A stretch of DNA of 64,000 nt from an uncultured Atopobium sp. (GCA_916715765.1 CAKAPG010000002.1:1-64000); one strand, 5' to 3'; counted from the stretch's first letter, positions 50,714-60,256 are shown. Program-made: numbers and translations. Notes: generated by a model from the sequence alone, not told the origin.

Positions 50714-52552
50714 TTACTTCTTGACCATGCCGTTACGGACTGCCCACTTACGGCGCTCAGTCTCGGAAAGAATACGCTTACGCATGCGGATGTTTTGTGG
50801 CGTGATTTCAACAAGCTCGTCGTCCATGATGTACTCCAGAGCCTCTTCCAGCGTAAACAGGCGTGGAGGAGTCAGCTGAACTGAAATATCTGCAGTTGAA
50901 GACCTCTGGTTGCCCAAAGACTTGGTACGCGCAATGTTAACAACCATGTCGCCTGGCCTTGAACGCTCGCCAACCAGCATACCTTCATAGCACTCAACAC
51001 CTGGAGAAACAAAGAGCTGACCGCGCTCCTGGAGCGTGCCAAGTGCATACGCAACGGCCTTCTCGGTGGACATGGAAATCATGGCACCGTTCTGGCGGCT
51101 ACCAATATCACCAGCAAAAGGACCGTACTCAAGGAAGGTGTGGTAGAAGACGGCGTCGCCGTGGGTGACGTTCATGACGCGCGTCTTGAGGCCCATAATG
51201 CCGCGAGTTGGAATCTTGAACTCAAGGTGCGTCTGGGTCTCGCCGGTGTCCATGATGGACATGGTGCCGCCAACGTTACCAAAGACTTCAATGACCTTGC
51301 CAGCATACTCTGGGTTGCACTCAACAACAGCCTGCTCAATAGGCTCAAGCGTGTGGCCCTGAGCGTCCTTCTTGAACAGAACGCGAGGACGACCAACCTG
51401 GAATTCAAAGCCTTCGCGGCGCATGCTCTCCATAAGAACGGAGAGGTGCAAAATACCACGACCAGAAACCTCAATACCCGTCTTATCAGGAAGCTCCTCG
51501 ATGCGCATGGTGACGTTATTCTCGCGCTCTGTCATCAGGCGCTCTTTGAGCTGGCGGCCACCAACAATGTCTCCCTCGCGACCAACAAGTGGCGAGGTAG
51601 AAGGCTCAAAAATAATGGAAAGGGTTGGTGGATCAATCTCAATTGGATCCAACTCAACAGGGTTCTCTGGATCAGTGTAGACGTCACCAATATCAGTGTT
51701 ATCAACGCCAACGATTGCCGCAATATCACCTGCGTCAACCTCGCTGCACTCCTTGCGGCCCAGGTAGTCAAAGGTGAACAGCTGCTTGACCTGACTCATA
51801 GCGCGGGAACCGTCGTTTTTGACAACAAGAATCTTGTCGCCCGTATGAACTGTTCCGGAATAGACACGGCCAATACCAATGCGGCCCAGGTAGTCGGAGT
51901 GATCGATGGTGACGCACTGCATAGCAAGAGGTCCTTCAATATCAACATCTGGAGCTGGCAGGCCATCAATAATCATATCGAGAAGTGGGAACATATTGTC
52001 GTTGTCATCATTTGGATCAAGGCGAGCGTAACCATTAACGCCAGAAGCAAAGATAACGTGCTCCATGGTGAACTCAAGCTGCTCATCAGTTGCGCCGAGG
52101 TCCATCATCAGATCAAGGGAATCGTTGACGACAGCCTCTGGACGAGCGCCGTCACGGTCAATCTTGTTGACAACCATCATGATAGAAAGGCCTGCGTCGA
52201 TAGCGTGGCGCAGAACAAAGCGAGTCTGTGGCATAGGGCCCTCAGCTGCGTCAACCAGCAAAAGCGCGCCGTCAGCCATCTTCAAAACGCGCTCAACCTC
52301 GCCGCCAAAGTCAGCGTGGCCAGGGGTATCAATAACGTTGATCTTAACGCCCTTGTACTCAATAGAGATATTCTTTGCCAGAATGGTAATTCCGCGCTCG
52401 CGCTCCTGATCGTTGGAGTCCAAGATTCTCTCTTGAACCTGCTGGTTCTCGCGGAATGCATCGGTTGCCTTAAGCATCTGGTCAACCATGGTGGTTTTAC
52501 CGTGGTCAACGTGGGCGATGATAGCAATATTTCTGATGTTGTCTTGACGCAT
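50714..52552 (-). CDS. typA: Ribosome-associated GTPase TypA/BipA
   Basis: This 612-residue translational GTPase has G1 AHVDHGKTT, G2 RERGITILAKN, G3 DTPGHADFGGEVERVL and G4 NKIDRDGARP, then EF-G-like domains II, III and V and the TypA C-terminal domain (GVECYEGMLVGERSRPGDMVVN). It assists ribosome assembly and stress or cold growth. Start has a weak GAGATAGAG ribosome binding site. Confidence 0.94.
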   Translation of the reverse strand: MRQDNIRNIAIIAHVDHGKTTMVDQMLKATDAFRENQQVQERILDSNDQERERGITILAKNISIEYKGVKINVIDTPGHADFGGEVERVLKMADGALLLVDAAEGPMPQTRFVLRHAIDAGLSIMMVVNKIDRDGARPEAVVNDSLDLMMDLGATDEQLEFTMEHVIFASGVNGYARLDPNDDNDNMFPLLDMIIDGLPAPDVDIEGPLAMQCVTIDHSDYLGRIGIGRVYSGTVHTGDKILVVKNDGSRAMSQVKQLFTFDYLGRKECSEVDAGDIAAIVGVDNTDIGDVYTDPENPVELDPIEIDPPTLSIIFEPSTSPLVGREGDIVGGRQLKERLMTERENNVTMRIEELPDKTGIEVSGRGILHLSVLMESMRREGFEFQVGRPRVLFKKDAQGHTLEPIEQAVVECNPEYAGKVIEVFGNVGGTMSIMDTGETQTHLEFKIPTRGIMGLKTRVMNVTHGDAVFYHTFLEYGPFAGDIGSRQNGAMISMSTEKAVAYALGTLQERGQLFVSPGVECYEGMLVGERSRPGDMVVNIARTKSLGNQRSSTADISVQLTPPRLFTLEEALEYIMDDELVEITPQNIRMRKRILSETERRKWAVRNGMVKK

Positions 52553-52679
52553 AAGTCTCTATCTCTCGAAGGTATGTGTTTGGACTTGCTACTTTAGGTC
52601 CAATTTTTATCAGCTTTAGAACTTTAGTGCAATTACGTGCCTAGAGCGCCCAGAAATTTCAATGAACGCAGCTTTTTCA

Positions 52680-53138
52680 TTACAGAAGTGGCTCAAGCTC
52701 CCCTGCTGGAGCGGGATCAGACCACACAAACTGGTCACCTTGGCCTTTTCCGTGAACTAAAGAATATGCCGAGAAACTCTTATAGCCCTTCTCGCCAAAC
52801 TCAAGAAGTACGGCATCTTCGTAACTGCCCTCTTTGAGCAGTTGAATGGCTCCCTCATATACAAGCGCGTAGCGAACAGGCTCTTCAAGTCCCGCTTCTT
52901 TATCGCCCTTCTGTTTTGCCAGGTCAAGCACGCGCTTATGGGCGCCCTCAAGCAGCTCCTCTGGGCCGTCATCGGAGAACTCATAGCTTGCAACCGTGCC
53001 TGCTGCATCCTCAACTACAAGCAAAACGTTGAGTGATTGGCCATCTGCAAGCAGGTCAAACGCATCTCCAAGCAACTCAGTTGAGAGCATATCAAGCTGA
53101 GGAGAAACTCCATCTTTGCGCTCGTTGTTTTCGGCCAT
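52680..53138 (-). CDS. Conserved hypothetical protein
   Basis: This acidic 152-residue soluble protein contains LLADGQSLNVLLVVEDAAGTVASYEF and VRYALVYEGAIQL, then AVLLEFGEKGYKSFSAYSLV. It has no signal peptide or helix bundle motif I recognise. AAGGAGCGGC precedes the ATG. It stands between gatZ-like and typA, both on the same strand. Confidence 0.7.
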   Translation of the reverse strand: MAENNERKDGVSPQLDMLSTELLGDAFDLLADGQSLNVLLVVEDAAGTVASYEFSDDGPEELLEGAHKRVLDLAKQKGDKEAGLEEPVRYALVYEGAIQLLKEGSYEDAVLLEFGEKGYKSFSAYSLVHGKGQGDQFVWSDPAPAGELEPLL

Positions 53139-53192
53139 GCCGCTCCTTAGCGTCGTTTTTGTAACTATTGTTCTCTATGATACATCGCACAA

Positions 53193-53229
53193 GAAAAGAG
53201 GTCGAAAGCAAAAAGCCTTCGACCTCTTA
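53193..53229 (-). terminator. Terminator of the gatZ-like gene
   Basis: AAGAGGTCGAA (53197-53207) pairs with TTCGACCTCTT (53218-53228); the minus-strand end is TTTTCTTG. It closes the PTS/gatZ operon. Confidence 0.8.
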
Positions 53230-53307
53230 GGTTTGTCAGCTGTCTGTCCAAAATTGGACAGCAAAGACGTTACAACGGCAAAATACCGTGTCTGAAAGCA
53301 CGAGCAC

Positions 53308-54588
53308 TTACTCTGCCAATGCCTCACGGATGCGCGTAGTAACTCCCTCAAGCCTATAGCACTCAACATACTGACGAAGAGGACGTTTGATGTGGTCAAC
53401 AACAAAACGCTGTCCATCAATATTGAACTGAGCAAGGTTCTTGTACAGATGCTCGGTTGCGGCTTTGACCTCGTCGTTATTGAATGCATAATGACCAGAA
53501 ATATCAAGAATATCCAGCGACAGTTTGTGATCAGCAAGAATCTGCTCAACAGTCAGATTGACCTGGTCACCCACCATCCACTTACGCCACCGCTCAGTCT
53601 CAATTGCCTTGACCAACAGGGTGTTTCTCAAGCCGGAAACCTCGTCTGCCTTCAGGAGACCTTCTTTAACCAAAAGATCCTCTACATCGCAAAGCTTCAA
53701 ATATGCGCGAGTCTCCTCTGTTCCGTACTGTGGAGCTACGTTTGAAGCGGTTACATTTGCAGGAGTGTGCTCAAGCAGCGTTACGTCATCAAGGTAGTCT
53801 GCATTGTGCTCCTTAAGACCAACACCGTAGCTCTTGGCCATCTCAGCAAGGCTAATGGCAGCCTCAAAATCATAGTGACCAACCTGCTCAGTAAGGCGCG
53901 TAAGTGTTCCTGTCTGTCCAACAATAAAGGTTGGCATAGGCAGTCCTTTTGCGGTCAGCTCACTCTTAAGTTGCTCAATGAAGGTGTGATACTTGTCGGT
54001 AGAGGTCAAGCCACCATTTGTTTCCTCGGTACCAACCTCATAACCAATCTCAGGAAGACCGCGAGAAACACGTTCCTTCTCGCACCACTCAATCAAATCA
54101 ACTGTACGGCGAAGAACCACATCAAGCGGAATAACCTTGCCAATCTCAAAAGGATCCTTAGTTGGGTCAATCATCAGCAGGTCAAAACCGTTAAGCATGT
54201 CGGCAAGATAAGACTTCTTGGCAAGCTCCATAGCCTCATCTTCTGGAAGGTGAGCGTTGCGCTCCTCGTCGCGCTGCCAAGGACCACCGTGGTCGCGACA
54301 GAGGTAATACAGTCCGTCAAAGCCAACCTTCTGTGCTGCTTCAGCAATATCTTCCGAGAAACGCTTCTGATCCCAAGAATTTACGTATCCTCCACCAAGT
54401 TCATCAAGGTCTACCTGGTTTCTAGATGCAATAAACATCAGAGGAAAATCGCAGTCTCTACCAAGTTCAAAAGCTGCCTGGAGCAGGTTGGGTGACATTG
54501 GTCCAATTCCTAATAGCGTGGCGGACCTTCCTGTGTCTTGAAGCTTAAGCAACCCTTCAACAGCTTTTTTGATTGGTAGCTTTTCCAT
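53308..54588 (-). CDS. gatZ: D-tagatose-1,6-bisphosphate aldolase, non-catalytic subunit (GatZ/KbaZ family)
   Basis: This 426-residue TIM-barrel protein has the GatZ/KbaZ pattern: GIGPMSPNLLQAAFELG, LCRDHGGPWQRDEE, LIDPTKDP (as MIDPTKDP), YEVGTEETNGGLT, VGLKEHNADYLDD, and ISGHYAFNNDEVKAATEHLY. The family is the partner that stabilises a class II aldolase (GatY/KbaY). No catalytic subunit is seen in the window. It lies 129 bases after the PTS IIC gene. The substrate pathway (tagatose, galactitol or fructose-like) is inferred from family and context. Confidence 0.85.
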   Translation of the reverse strand: MEKLPIKKAVEGLLKLQDTGRSATLLGIGPMSPNLLQAAFELGRDCDFPLMFIASRNQVDLDELGGGYVNSWDQKRFSEDIAEAAQKVGFDGLYYLCRDHGGPWQRDEERNAHLPEDEAMELAKKSYLADMLNGFDLLMIDPTKDPFEIGKVIPLDVVLRRTVDLIEWCEKERVSRGLPEIGYEVGTEETNGGLTSTDKYHTFIEQLKSELTAKGLPMPTFIVGQTGTLTRLTEQVGHYDFEAAISLAEMAKSYGVGLKEHNADYLDDVTLLEHTPANVTASNVAPQYGTEETRAYLKLCDVEDLLVKEGLLKADEVSGLRNTLLVKAIETERWRKWMVGDQVNLTVEQILADHKLSLDILDISGHYAFNNDEVKAATEHLYKNLAQFNIDGQRFVVDHIKRPLRQYVECYRLEGVTTRIREALAE

Positions 54589-54624
54589 AATTACCCCTTC
54601 CCAAGAGTGTTTCTTGGTAATAAG

Positions 54625-54656
54625 AAGGGCGTGGGGGTTGAATCCCTACGCCCCTC
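54625..54656 (-). repeat. Hairpin between PTS IIC and gatZ
   Basis: AGGGCGTGGGGG pairs with the region ending CCCTACGCCCCT with small mismatches. The plus strand carries a CTCCTTTTA run, but the genes are on the minus strand. It may attenuate or stabilise the mRNA between the two genes. Confidence 0.45.
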
Positions 54657-54717
54657 TCCTTTTAACTTCAATTTTTACGGTCTAAAACCAAAAGGAACAT
54701 GCGTTTCTCGCCGTGTA

Positions 54718-55788
54718 TTACTTGTTGTCCTCAAGCTTTGGCTTGGTAAGAACAAGGATTGCAACGCCTACTGCAACGCCAATTGCCATATCAAGGGTAT
54801 AGAGGGCAATGTTGTTTGTAGCTGCAGCAACAATCATGCCACCGTGAGGAACAAAGCACTCAATGCCGTGCCAAGCAGCAAGACCAGCGCCAACTGCAGA
54901 ACCAATCATGATTGCAGGCAGGGTGTGTGCAAGATCCTTAACAGCAAAGGGGATTGCGCCCTCAGTAATACCAATGAGTCCCATGAATACTGCAGAGATA
55001 CCCATCTGCCTATCAGTGTCGTCAAACTTGCTGCGAGCAATAAGGGATGCAACACCGCAGACCAGTGGAGGAATAGCAACTGCAACACGGAATGCGCCGT
55101 TAGGACCATAAATACCTGCGGTCATAAGAGCCATGGTAAAAGTAGAAGCAGTCTTGTTAACTGGGCCACCCATATCAAATGCGGTCATAAGGCCAATTAC
55201 AATACCAAGTACAACTGCGGAACCACCCTGAAGGCTTGAAAGCAGGCTGGTCAGCCAATCCATGAATGCACCAAGTGGAGCTGCCAAAACGTAGATGTAG
55301 AGCATGCCAAGAGCCAGTGAAGACAAACTTGGGATAATCAGAATTGGCATGATGGTGCGAATGGTGTTATTAACCTTCCAGCTCTTCATCCACTGAACAA
55401 GGTAGCCGGCAGCAACGCCAAGAACCATTGCACCCAAGAAACCGGTAGAAACCTGAACCTCACCTACAGGAACAGGATTGCTTGCCAGGTAACCAAGGAC
55501 AAAACCAGGTGCCAGAGCAGGCTTTCCGCCCAAAGAATAGGCAATGTAAGCAGCAAGGACAGGAATCATCATCTTGATGCCAGCCATACCAATAAGGTTG
55601 AGGCTCTGCATCAAAGGATTGGTGACTTCAATACCGTCTTTTCCTGCAGTTCCCGTAGCAAGCGAGAATGCCAAGAAGACTCCGCCAACTACGACAATAG
55701 GAATAAAGTACGAAACACCAGTGTTAAACGCCTTTAGAAGGTCTTTTCCGACCTTGCCCAAAACTGAGGGACTCTTTTCCTCTGCCAT
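54718..55788 (-). CDS. PTS fructose-type transporter, IIC component
   Basis: This 356-residue permease has about ten helices, with GVSYFIPIVVVGGVFLAFSLA near the start, GFLGAMVLGVAAGYLVQWMKSWK, then GITEGAIPFAVKD with the substrate-site Glu and a C-terminal VPHGGMIVAA loop. It moves a hexose such as fructose or tagatose while it is phosphorylated. ATG at 55788 has GAGGAGAAACCC upstream. IIB lies just upstream; no IIA is seen. Confidence 0.88.
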   Translation of the reverse strand: MAEEKSPSVLGKVGKDLLKAFNTGVSYFIPIVVVGGVFLAFSLATGTAGKDGIEVTNPLMQSLNLIGMAGIKMMIPVLAAYIAYSLGGKPALAPGFVLGYLASNPVPVGEVQVSTGFLGAMVLGVAAGYLVQWMKSWKVNNTIRTIMPILIIPSLSSLALGMLYIYVLAAPLGAFMDWLTSLLSSLQGGSAVVLGIVIGLMTAFDMGGPVNKTASTFTMALMTAGIYGPNGAFRVAVAIPPLVCGVASLIARSKFDDTDRQMGISAVFMGLIGITEGAIPFAVKDLAHTLPAIMIGSAVGAGLAAWHGIECFVPHGGMIVAAATNNIALYTLDMAIGVAVGVAILVLTKPKLEDNK

Positions 55789-55832
55789 GGGTTTCTCCTC
55801 TCTTCTTCCTTGCGTTATCACTTATGCGCTTG

Positions 55833-56153
55833 CTACTCAGCCAGCGCAACTACCTGATCAATAACCTTTGCTGGATCTGCGATAGCCAGCGAAGGATCCA
55901 ACGTTAGGACACGACCCTCATCGCGTTTCTCGTCAAAACGCTCGTCGCCTTCAATGCCAATTGCAATGGCGAGAAGAACAACGTCGGCAGCGTCAACTTC
56001 GTCCTGCTCAAGCTCGTTCTCAATGCCATAACCGCCTTGAGCCTCTACCTTGAATTCATAGCCGCGACGCTCACACTCTTTCTCAATGGCCTCTTTTGCC
56101 ATCCAGGTGTGAGCAATTCCAACCGTGCAAGCGCATACAGCAACGACGTTCAT
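55833..56153 (-). CDS. PTS fructose-type IIB component
   Basis: This 106-residue protein has VVAVCACTVGIAHTWMAKEAIE with the phosphorylated Cys (the one before TVGIAHT), then YEFKVEAQGGYGIENELEQDEV. It passes phosphate from IIA to the sugar at IIC. ATG at 56153 with GAGAGGACATAACC upstream. First gene of the operon, divergent from the LacI gene. Confidence 0.9.
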   Translation of the reverse strand: MNVVAVCACTVGIAHTWMAKEAIEKECERRGYEFKVEAQGGYGIENELEQDEVDAADVVLLAIAIGIEGDERFDEKRDEGRVLTLDPSLAIADPAKVIDQVVALAE

Positions 56154-56276
56154 GGTTATGTCCTCTCGCAAAGTAAGTTGTGAGCCCCTATGCGGGGCGC
56201 ACGAGCACGTCTTTTACGACGTACGTTTCCAACTCATACTTTGCATTGTTTCAATCTTTTTTAAAAGAGGATTTCG

Positions 56277-56290
56277 GTAAACGTCTAATC
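56277..56290. promoter_or_regulatory. Possible second LacI-family operator half-site
   Basis: GGTAAACGTCTA resembles the left half of the operator at 56311-56330 (TTAAACGTTTAAC). It lies in the 251-bp divergent spacer, nearer the PTS promoter. Confidence 0.35.
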
Positions 56291-56310
56291 TACCTTGTGT
56301 TATGATGAAT

Positions 56311-56330
56311 TTTGTTAAACGTTTAACCAA
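56311..56330. promoter_or_regulatory. LacI-family operator between PTS operon and its regulator
   Basis: GTTAAACGTTTAAC (56314-56327) is a perfect palindrome with a central CG, the hallmark of LacI-family operators, and 18 of 20 bases match in the extended form. Just left of it TATGAT (56301-56306) could be a -10 for the LacI gene. Confidence 0.7.
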
Positions 56331-56404
56331 CGTGAAATCCAGCACACTCACTAACGTTGGTATTTTGCAAGTACATTGTAAAAATTTCGGTGAAATGAGT
56401 ACCA

Positions 56405-57403
56405 ATGTCTAAGACCACTATCATTGACCTTGCAAAATTAGCAAATGTGTCTATTGCTACCGTTTCGAATTACCTTAACGGACACTTTGAAAAGATGTCC
56501 GAAGCAACTAAACAACGTATCAAAAAAGCAATCGAAAATACGGGATATATTCCAAGCGCCCAAGCTCAAGCAATGGTTAAGAAGAGCTCTGGAATTATTG
56601 CTGTTCTCATCCTGGACAACACTAATGCCTGGGCAGCTCAAATGACTAACGGTATTGAAGATGCTGCTCTTGAAGCTGGATATCAGACAATTATTTGCAA
56701 TTCTCGTTTTGACCCCACGCTTGAAGCTGACTGGGTTGAGAAAATGCTTTCAATTGGAGCAGATGGCCTGCTTATCCAGCCCACTAATCAATTCAGAGCA
56801 GTAGATAGACGAATTGCTAAAGTTGGAAAACCCGTTGTCTATTTTGACTGCGACCTTCTTGTCCTTAATACTTCCTGGATAAAAAGTAACCTCTATGACG
56901 GCGTTTATTCAGCAGCGTCGCACTGCGTTGAACGCGGATACGAAAACTTTTTAATCATTGGTGGAGAGCCAAAAGGTCGTACCAGAATTGAACGAGAATC
57001 TGGCTTCACTGATGCCTTAGAGGCCTTAAATAAACCTCATGAGCGTCTCACCATAGAGCAAAGCATGCTGTCTATCTCTGACATCACGCAATGGCTCAAT
57101 AATCACATTCTTCCATCAAAGAAAACGCTGGTATTTGTACCAAATCAGTGGGCTCTTAAAAGTGTTTACAGTGCACTGCAATCCTATGAAACAGTAATTC
57201 CTGAGCAAGTTGGCCTGTTGGGATTCAATAACACTGATTGGACTGACCTGCCCGTTAAAAGCATCTCAACCATTGTTGAACCTGTTTATGAAGAGGGCTA
57301 CGCTGCTTGTAAGATGCTCCTTAAAAGAATCAAAGATTCCTCACTTGAGCCTGAACATAAGCTGCTCACCTGCAAACTAAACTGGCTTAAATCAACCATC
57401 TAA
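56405..57403 (+). CDS. LacI family transcription regulator
   Basis: This 332-residue regulator has an N-terminal LacI HTH (TTIIDLAKLANVSIATVSNYL) with hinge helix, then a periplasmic-binding-like sensor domain. It is divergent from the PTS IIB-IIC-gatZ operon, with an operator palindrome between them, and most likely represses that operon until a sugar phosphate binds. Weak ribosome binding site. Confidence 0.88.
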   Translation: MSKTTIIDLAKLANVSIATVSNYLNGHFEKMSEATKQRIKKAIENTGYIPSAQAQAMVKKSSGIIAVLILDNTNAWAAQMTNGIEDAALEAGYQTIICNSRFDPTLEADWVEKMLSIGADGLLIQPTNQFRAVDRRIAKVGKPVVYFDCDLLVLNTSWIKSNLYDGVYSAASHCVERGYENFLIIGGEPKGRTRIERESGFTDALEALNKPHERLTIEQSMLSISDITQWLNNHILPSKKTLVFVPNQWALKSVYSALQSYETVIPEQVGLLGFNNTDWTDLPVKSISTIVEPVYEEGYAACKMLLKRIKDSSLEPEHKLLTCKLNWLKSTI

Positions 57404-57405
57404 CA

Positions 57406-57440
57406 AAATGGCGAGAAGACCAACGGATCTTCTCGCCATA
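57406..57440. terminator. Two-way terminator made of paired TTCTCGCC motifs
   Basis: ATGGCGAGAAGA (57408-57419) pairs with TCTTCTCGCCAT (57428-57439). It lies between the convergent LacI and fbpC genes. The two arms are copies of the dispersed octamer in opposite orientation. Confidence 0.8.
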
Positions 57441-57463
57441 CATTACTGCTTTAACCAAAGCGC

Positions 57464-58543
57464 TTACAGAACGTGGACCTCATCTTTGGTGAAGTCAACA
57501 AAGGCATGGTCACCAACGTTGTAAATCTTGTGGGTACGAGGATTGAAGTCCGTAATCTTGATGAGAGTATCGCCTACCATAACGTGGTAGTTCTGGTAGT
57601 GGCCCATGAATCGAGAAAGAACTACCTCACAGGCAAGTGTTCCCTCGTCAGCAAGGCGTGCAGACTCTGGACGAAGAACAATGCAGCATTCCTTACCCTT
57701 GTCCAGGTGAGAACATCCGCTGACCTCAAACTCATGGCCCTCAAAGCGGCAAAGAGCAGTCTCAGAATCAAGCTTGTCTGCAATGGTTGCATGCAGGAAG
57801 TTTGACTCACCAATAAAGTCTGCAACAAACTCGTCTGCTGGGTGATAGTAAACCGTCTGAGGATCGCCAACTTGGTCCACAACACCCTTTTTCATAATGA
57901 TGATGTTGTCTGAAAGCGCCATTGCCTCTGACTGGTCATGTGTGACGTAGATGGCGGTAATACCAGCCTCTTGCTGGATGCGACGGATCTCGTTACGCAT
58001 GTCAACGCGGAGCTTAGCGTCGAGGTTTGAGAGAGGCTCGTCAAAGAGGAGCACGCTTGGTTCAATAACCAGAGCACGTGCCAAAGCAACACGCTGCTGC
58101 TGACCACCAGAAAGCTGGTTGGTCATGCGCTCTTCCATGCCCTCAAGTCCAACAAGACCAAGGATGTGAAGGACCTTCTCGCGAATTACTGCCTTGTCCA
58201 TTTTGCGAAGCTTGAGGCCATAGGCAACATTGTCAAAGATGTTGTAGTGAGGAAGTAGCGCATAGCTCTGGAACACCATGGCAGTATCGCGCTTGTTTGG
58301 AGTAAGCTCATCAATCTGCTCATCGCCAAGGAAGATCTTTCCCTCATCAGGACTCTCAAAACCAGCAATCATGCGCAGAATAGTGGTCTTTCCGCAGCCA
58401 GAAGGGCCAAGCAGCGTAACAAACTCGCCAGGAGCAATAGTGATGTTAGCGTCTTGAACTGCGTAGAAGTCTTTTCCAGTCTTCTGATCCTGATAAATCT
58501 TGGAAATGTGCTCAAGGCGAACGCCTTTTTTCTCTGTAGCCAT
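57464..58543 (-). CDS. fbpC: ABC transporter ATP-binding protein (FbpC/AfuC/PotA type)
   Basis: This 359-residue ATPase has Walker A GPSGCGKTT, Q-loop MVFQSYALLPH, signature LSGGQQQR, Walker B LLFDEPLSNLD and a C-terminal TOBE-like domain (FIGESNFLHATI, LRPESARLADEG). It powers the permease encoded 3 nt upstream. GGAGG lies before the ATG and overlaps the fbpB stop region. Confidence 0.88.
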   Translation of the reverse strand: MATEKKGVRLEHISKIYQDQKTGKDFYAVQDANITIAPGEFVTLLGPSGCGKTTILRMIAGFESPDEGKIFLGDEQIDELTPNKRDTAMVFQSYALLPHYNIFDNVAYGLKLRKMDKAVIREKVLHILGLVGLEGMEERMTNQLSGGQQQRVALARALVIEPSVLLFDEPLSNLDAKLRVDMRNEIRRIQQEAGITAIYVTHDQSEAMALSDNIIIMKKGVVDQVGDPQTVYYHPADEFVADFIGESNFLHATIADKLDSETALCRFEGHEFEVSGCSHLDKGKECCIVLRPESARLADEGTLACEVVLSRFMGHYQNYHVMVGDTLIKITDFNPRTHKIYNVGDHAFVDFTKDEVHVL

Positions 58544-58546
58544 GTG

Positions 58547-60256
58547 TTACTCCTCCTTGAGTGCTCGGCTGGTGCCAAAGTGTTTGATGGCCCAATTCAT
58601 AAGCAATACCGAGCCATAGGTAATAACAATCAGAATTGTTGCAAAGGCGCAGGCCATACCATATGAACCCTTACCAGCAAACTCATTAATCTGAACGGTG
58701 ATGAGCAGGAACTCTGGTGTGACCAAGAGGATAACTGCAGAAATTGCGGTGATGGAGCGGACAAACGCTGTTACCAGGCCAGACAAGAACGAATCTTTAA
58801 TTAGCGGCAACGTAACGGTCATAAACACCGTAAAGCTGTCGGCGCCCATGTCGTATGCGGACTCCTCAATTGATTTATCAATCTGTCGAAGTGCCGAGAT
58901 ACCCGAGCGTGTTCCTGTAGGAAGCGAACGCACGACAAAGACAATAATCAGGATAAGTCCCGTGCCATACAGGCCTTGCAAAAATCCTGTGTGCATAACA
59001 CCGCTTGAGAAACCGCGAATATAGCCAACGCCCAAAACCGTACCAGGAACTGCCATAGCAAACATGGATACAGCCTCGATAAAACCACGGCCTCGGAAGC
59101 GACGTTTTACTACCAGATAAGAAATAATCATCGAAAGCAGAGCAGTGATTGGTGCTGCAATAAGCGAAAGCATAAACGAGTCGCTAAACGCCTGCAAGCC
59201 ATGATACTTGGTAAATACCTGCTCAAACCATTTAGTAGTTAACTCGTAATTTGAGCCCCAGGAACGAACAAACGAACCATAAGGAACGCAGAGGTACATG
59301 CCAATAACAAAGAGAGCAACCAACGCGCAAAGAATGGTAAGTGGAATGCGAACTGAGTTGTCTGTAATAAGCATCCTAGCTCGCGTTGCTTTGCCCGAAA
59401 GTGTCGACGTGCTCTTTGCTTCCAGTACAAACTTCTGAACAACAAACATAAGCAGCGTAATGGAAAGAAGAACAACAGCCATAGCAGCCGCGCCTTGCTT
59501 GTCGTACGCGCCTGTAATCTGCAGGTAGATAGTTGTTGCCAAGGTATCGTAGGAGCCACCAATAATCATTGGATTTGCAAAGTCTGCAATTGACTCAATA
59601 AATGAGACGAGAAAAGCATTGCCTAGGCCAGGCAAAATAAGAGGAAGTGTAACGCTAGTAAATACCTTCCAGCGGCTTGCACCCATGTCACGTGCTGCTT
59701 CTTCAAGGGAAGGATCAATATTTTTAAGCAGTCCCTTAAGCATCATGTAACACACAGGGAAAAACGACATAGTCTGGACAATAAAAATGCCCCAGAAGCC
59801 ATAGATGTTGTTGTCAAAAATTCCCAAAAGACCGCGGGTAATCAGGCCTTTCTTGCCAAACATCATAATCATGGAAAGGGACAGTACAAAAGGCGGAGAA
59901 ACAACAGGAAGCATGGATACCACACGGAAAAGGCCTGTCATAAACTTTGTACGAAGCTTTACGTACACTTCAACATAGGCAAAAAGAAGACCAATAAGTG
60001 CTGATAAAATGCCTACCGCAAATCCAACCCTAAGGGTGTTGGTAATTGCATGGCTAAAGGATGGCATGGCCAAGATACGAGTAAAGACATCAAAGGTAAC
60101 TCCATTATCTGAAACTACAGAGTCAACCATAAGAATGGCAAGTGGATACAAAATAAAAAGGGTTAAGAAGGCGATAAGAACGACAATGGTCGATATCAAA
60201 ATTGGATCGCCAAGGAGCTTTTTTCGCTCAAGTCGAGCGCTCTGGGATTTTGCCAT
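58547..60256 (-). CDS. fbpB: ABC transporter permease (FbpB/AfuB type, fused two-half)
   Basis: This 569-residue protein has two homologous permease halves, about 12 helices in all, each with an EAA loop: EEAARDMGASRWKVFTSVTLP and EESAYDMGADSFTVFMTVTLP. This is the layout of iron(III) or hexose-phosphate importers. It acts with the binding protein 139 bases upstream and the ATPase downstream. AGGACCAGC precedes the ATG. Confidence 0.9.
   Translation of the reverse strand: MAKSQSARLERKKLLGDPILISTIVVLIAFLTLFILYPLAILMVDSVVSDNGVTFDVFTRILAMPSFSHAITNTLRVGFAVGILSALIGLLFAYVEVYVKLRTKFMTGLFRVVSMLPVVSPPFVLSLSMIMMFGKKGLITRGLLGIFDNNIYGFWGIFIVQTMSFFPVCYMMLKGLLKNIDPSLEEAARDMGASRWKVFTSVTLPLILPGLGNAFLVSFIESIADFANPMIIGGSYDTLATTIYLQITGAYDKQGAAAMAVVLLSITLLMFVVQKFVLEAKSTSTLSGKATRARMLITDNSVRIPLTILCALVALFVIGMYLCVPYGSFVRSWGSNYELTTKWFEQVFTKYHGLQAFSDSFMLSLIAAPITALLSMIISYLVVKRRFRGRGFIEAVSMFAMAVPGTVLGVGYIRGFSSGVMHTGFLQGLYGTGLILIIVFVVRSLPTGTRSGISALRQIDKSIEESAYDMGADSFTVFMTVTLPLIKDSFLSGLVTAFVRSITAISAVILLVTPEFLLITVQINEFAGKGSYGMACAFATILIVITYGSVLLMNWAIKHFGTSRALKEE

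Noticed and set aside
51140..52597. Open frame of 485 codons opposite typA
   Set aside because: Shadow of typA on the other strand; no recognisable domains, and the typA motifs are unambiguous.
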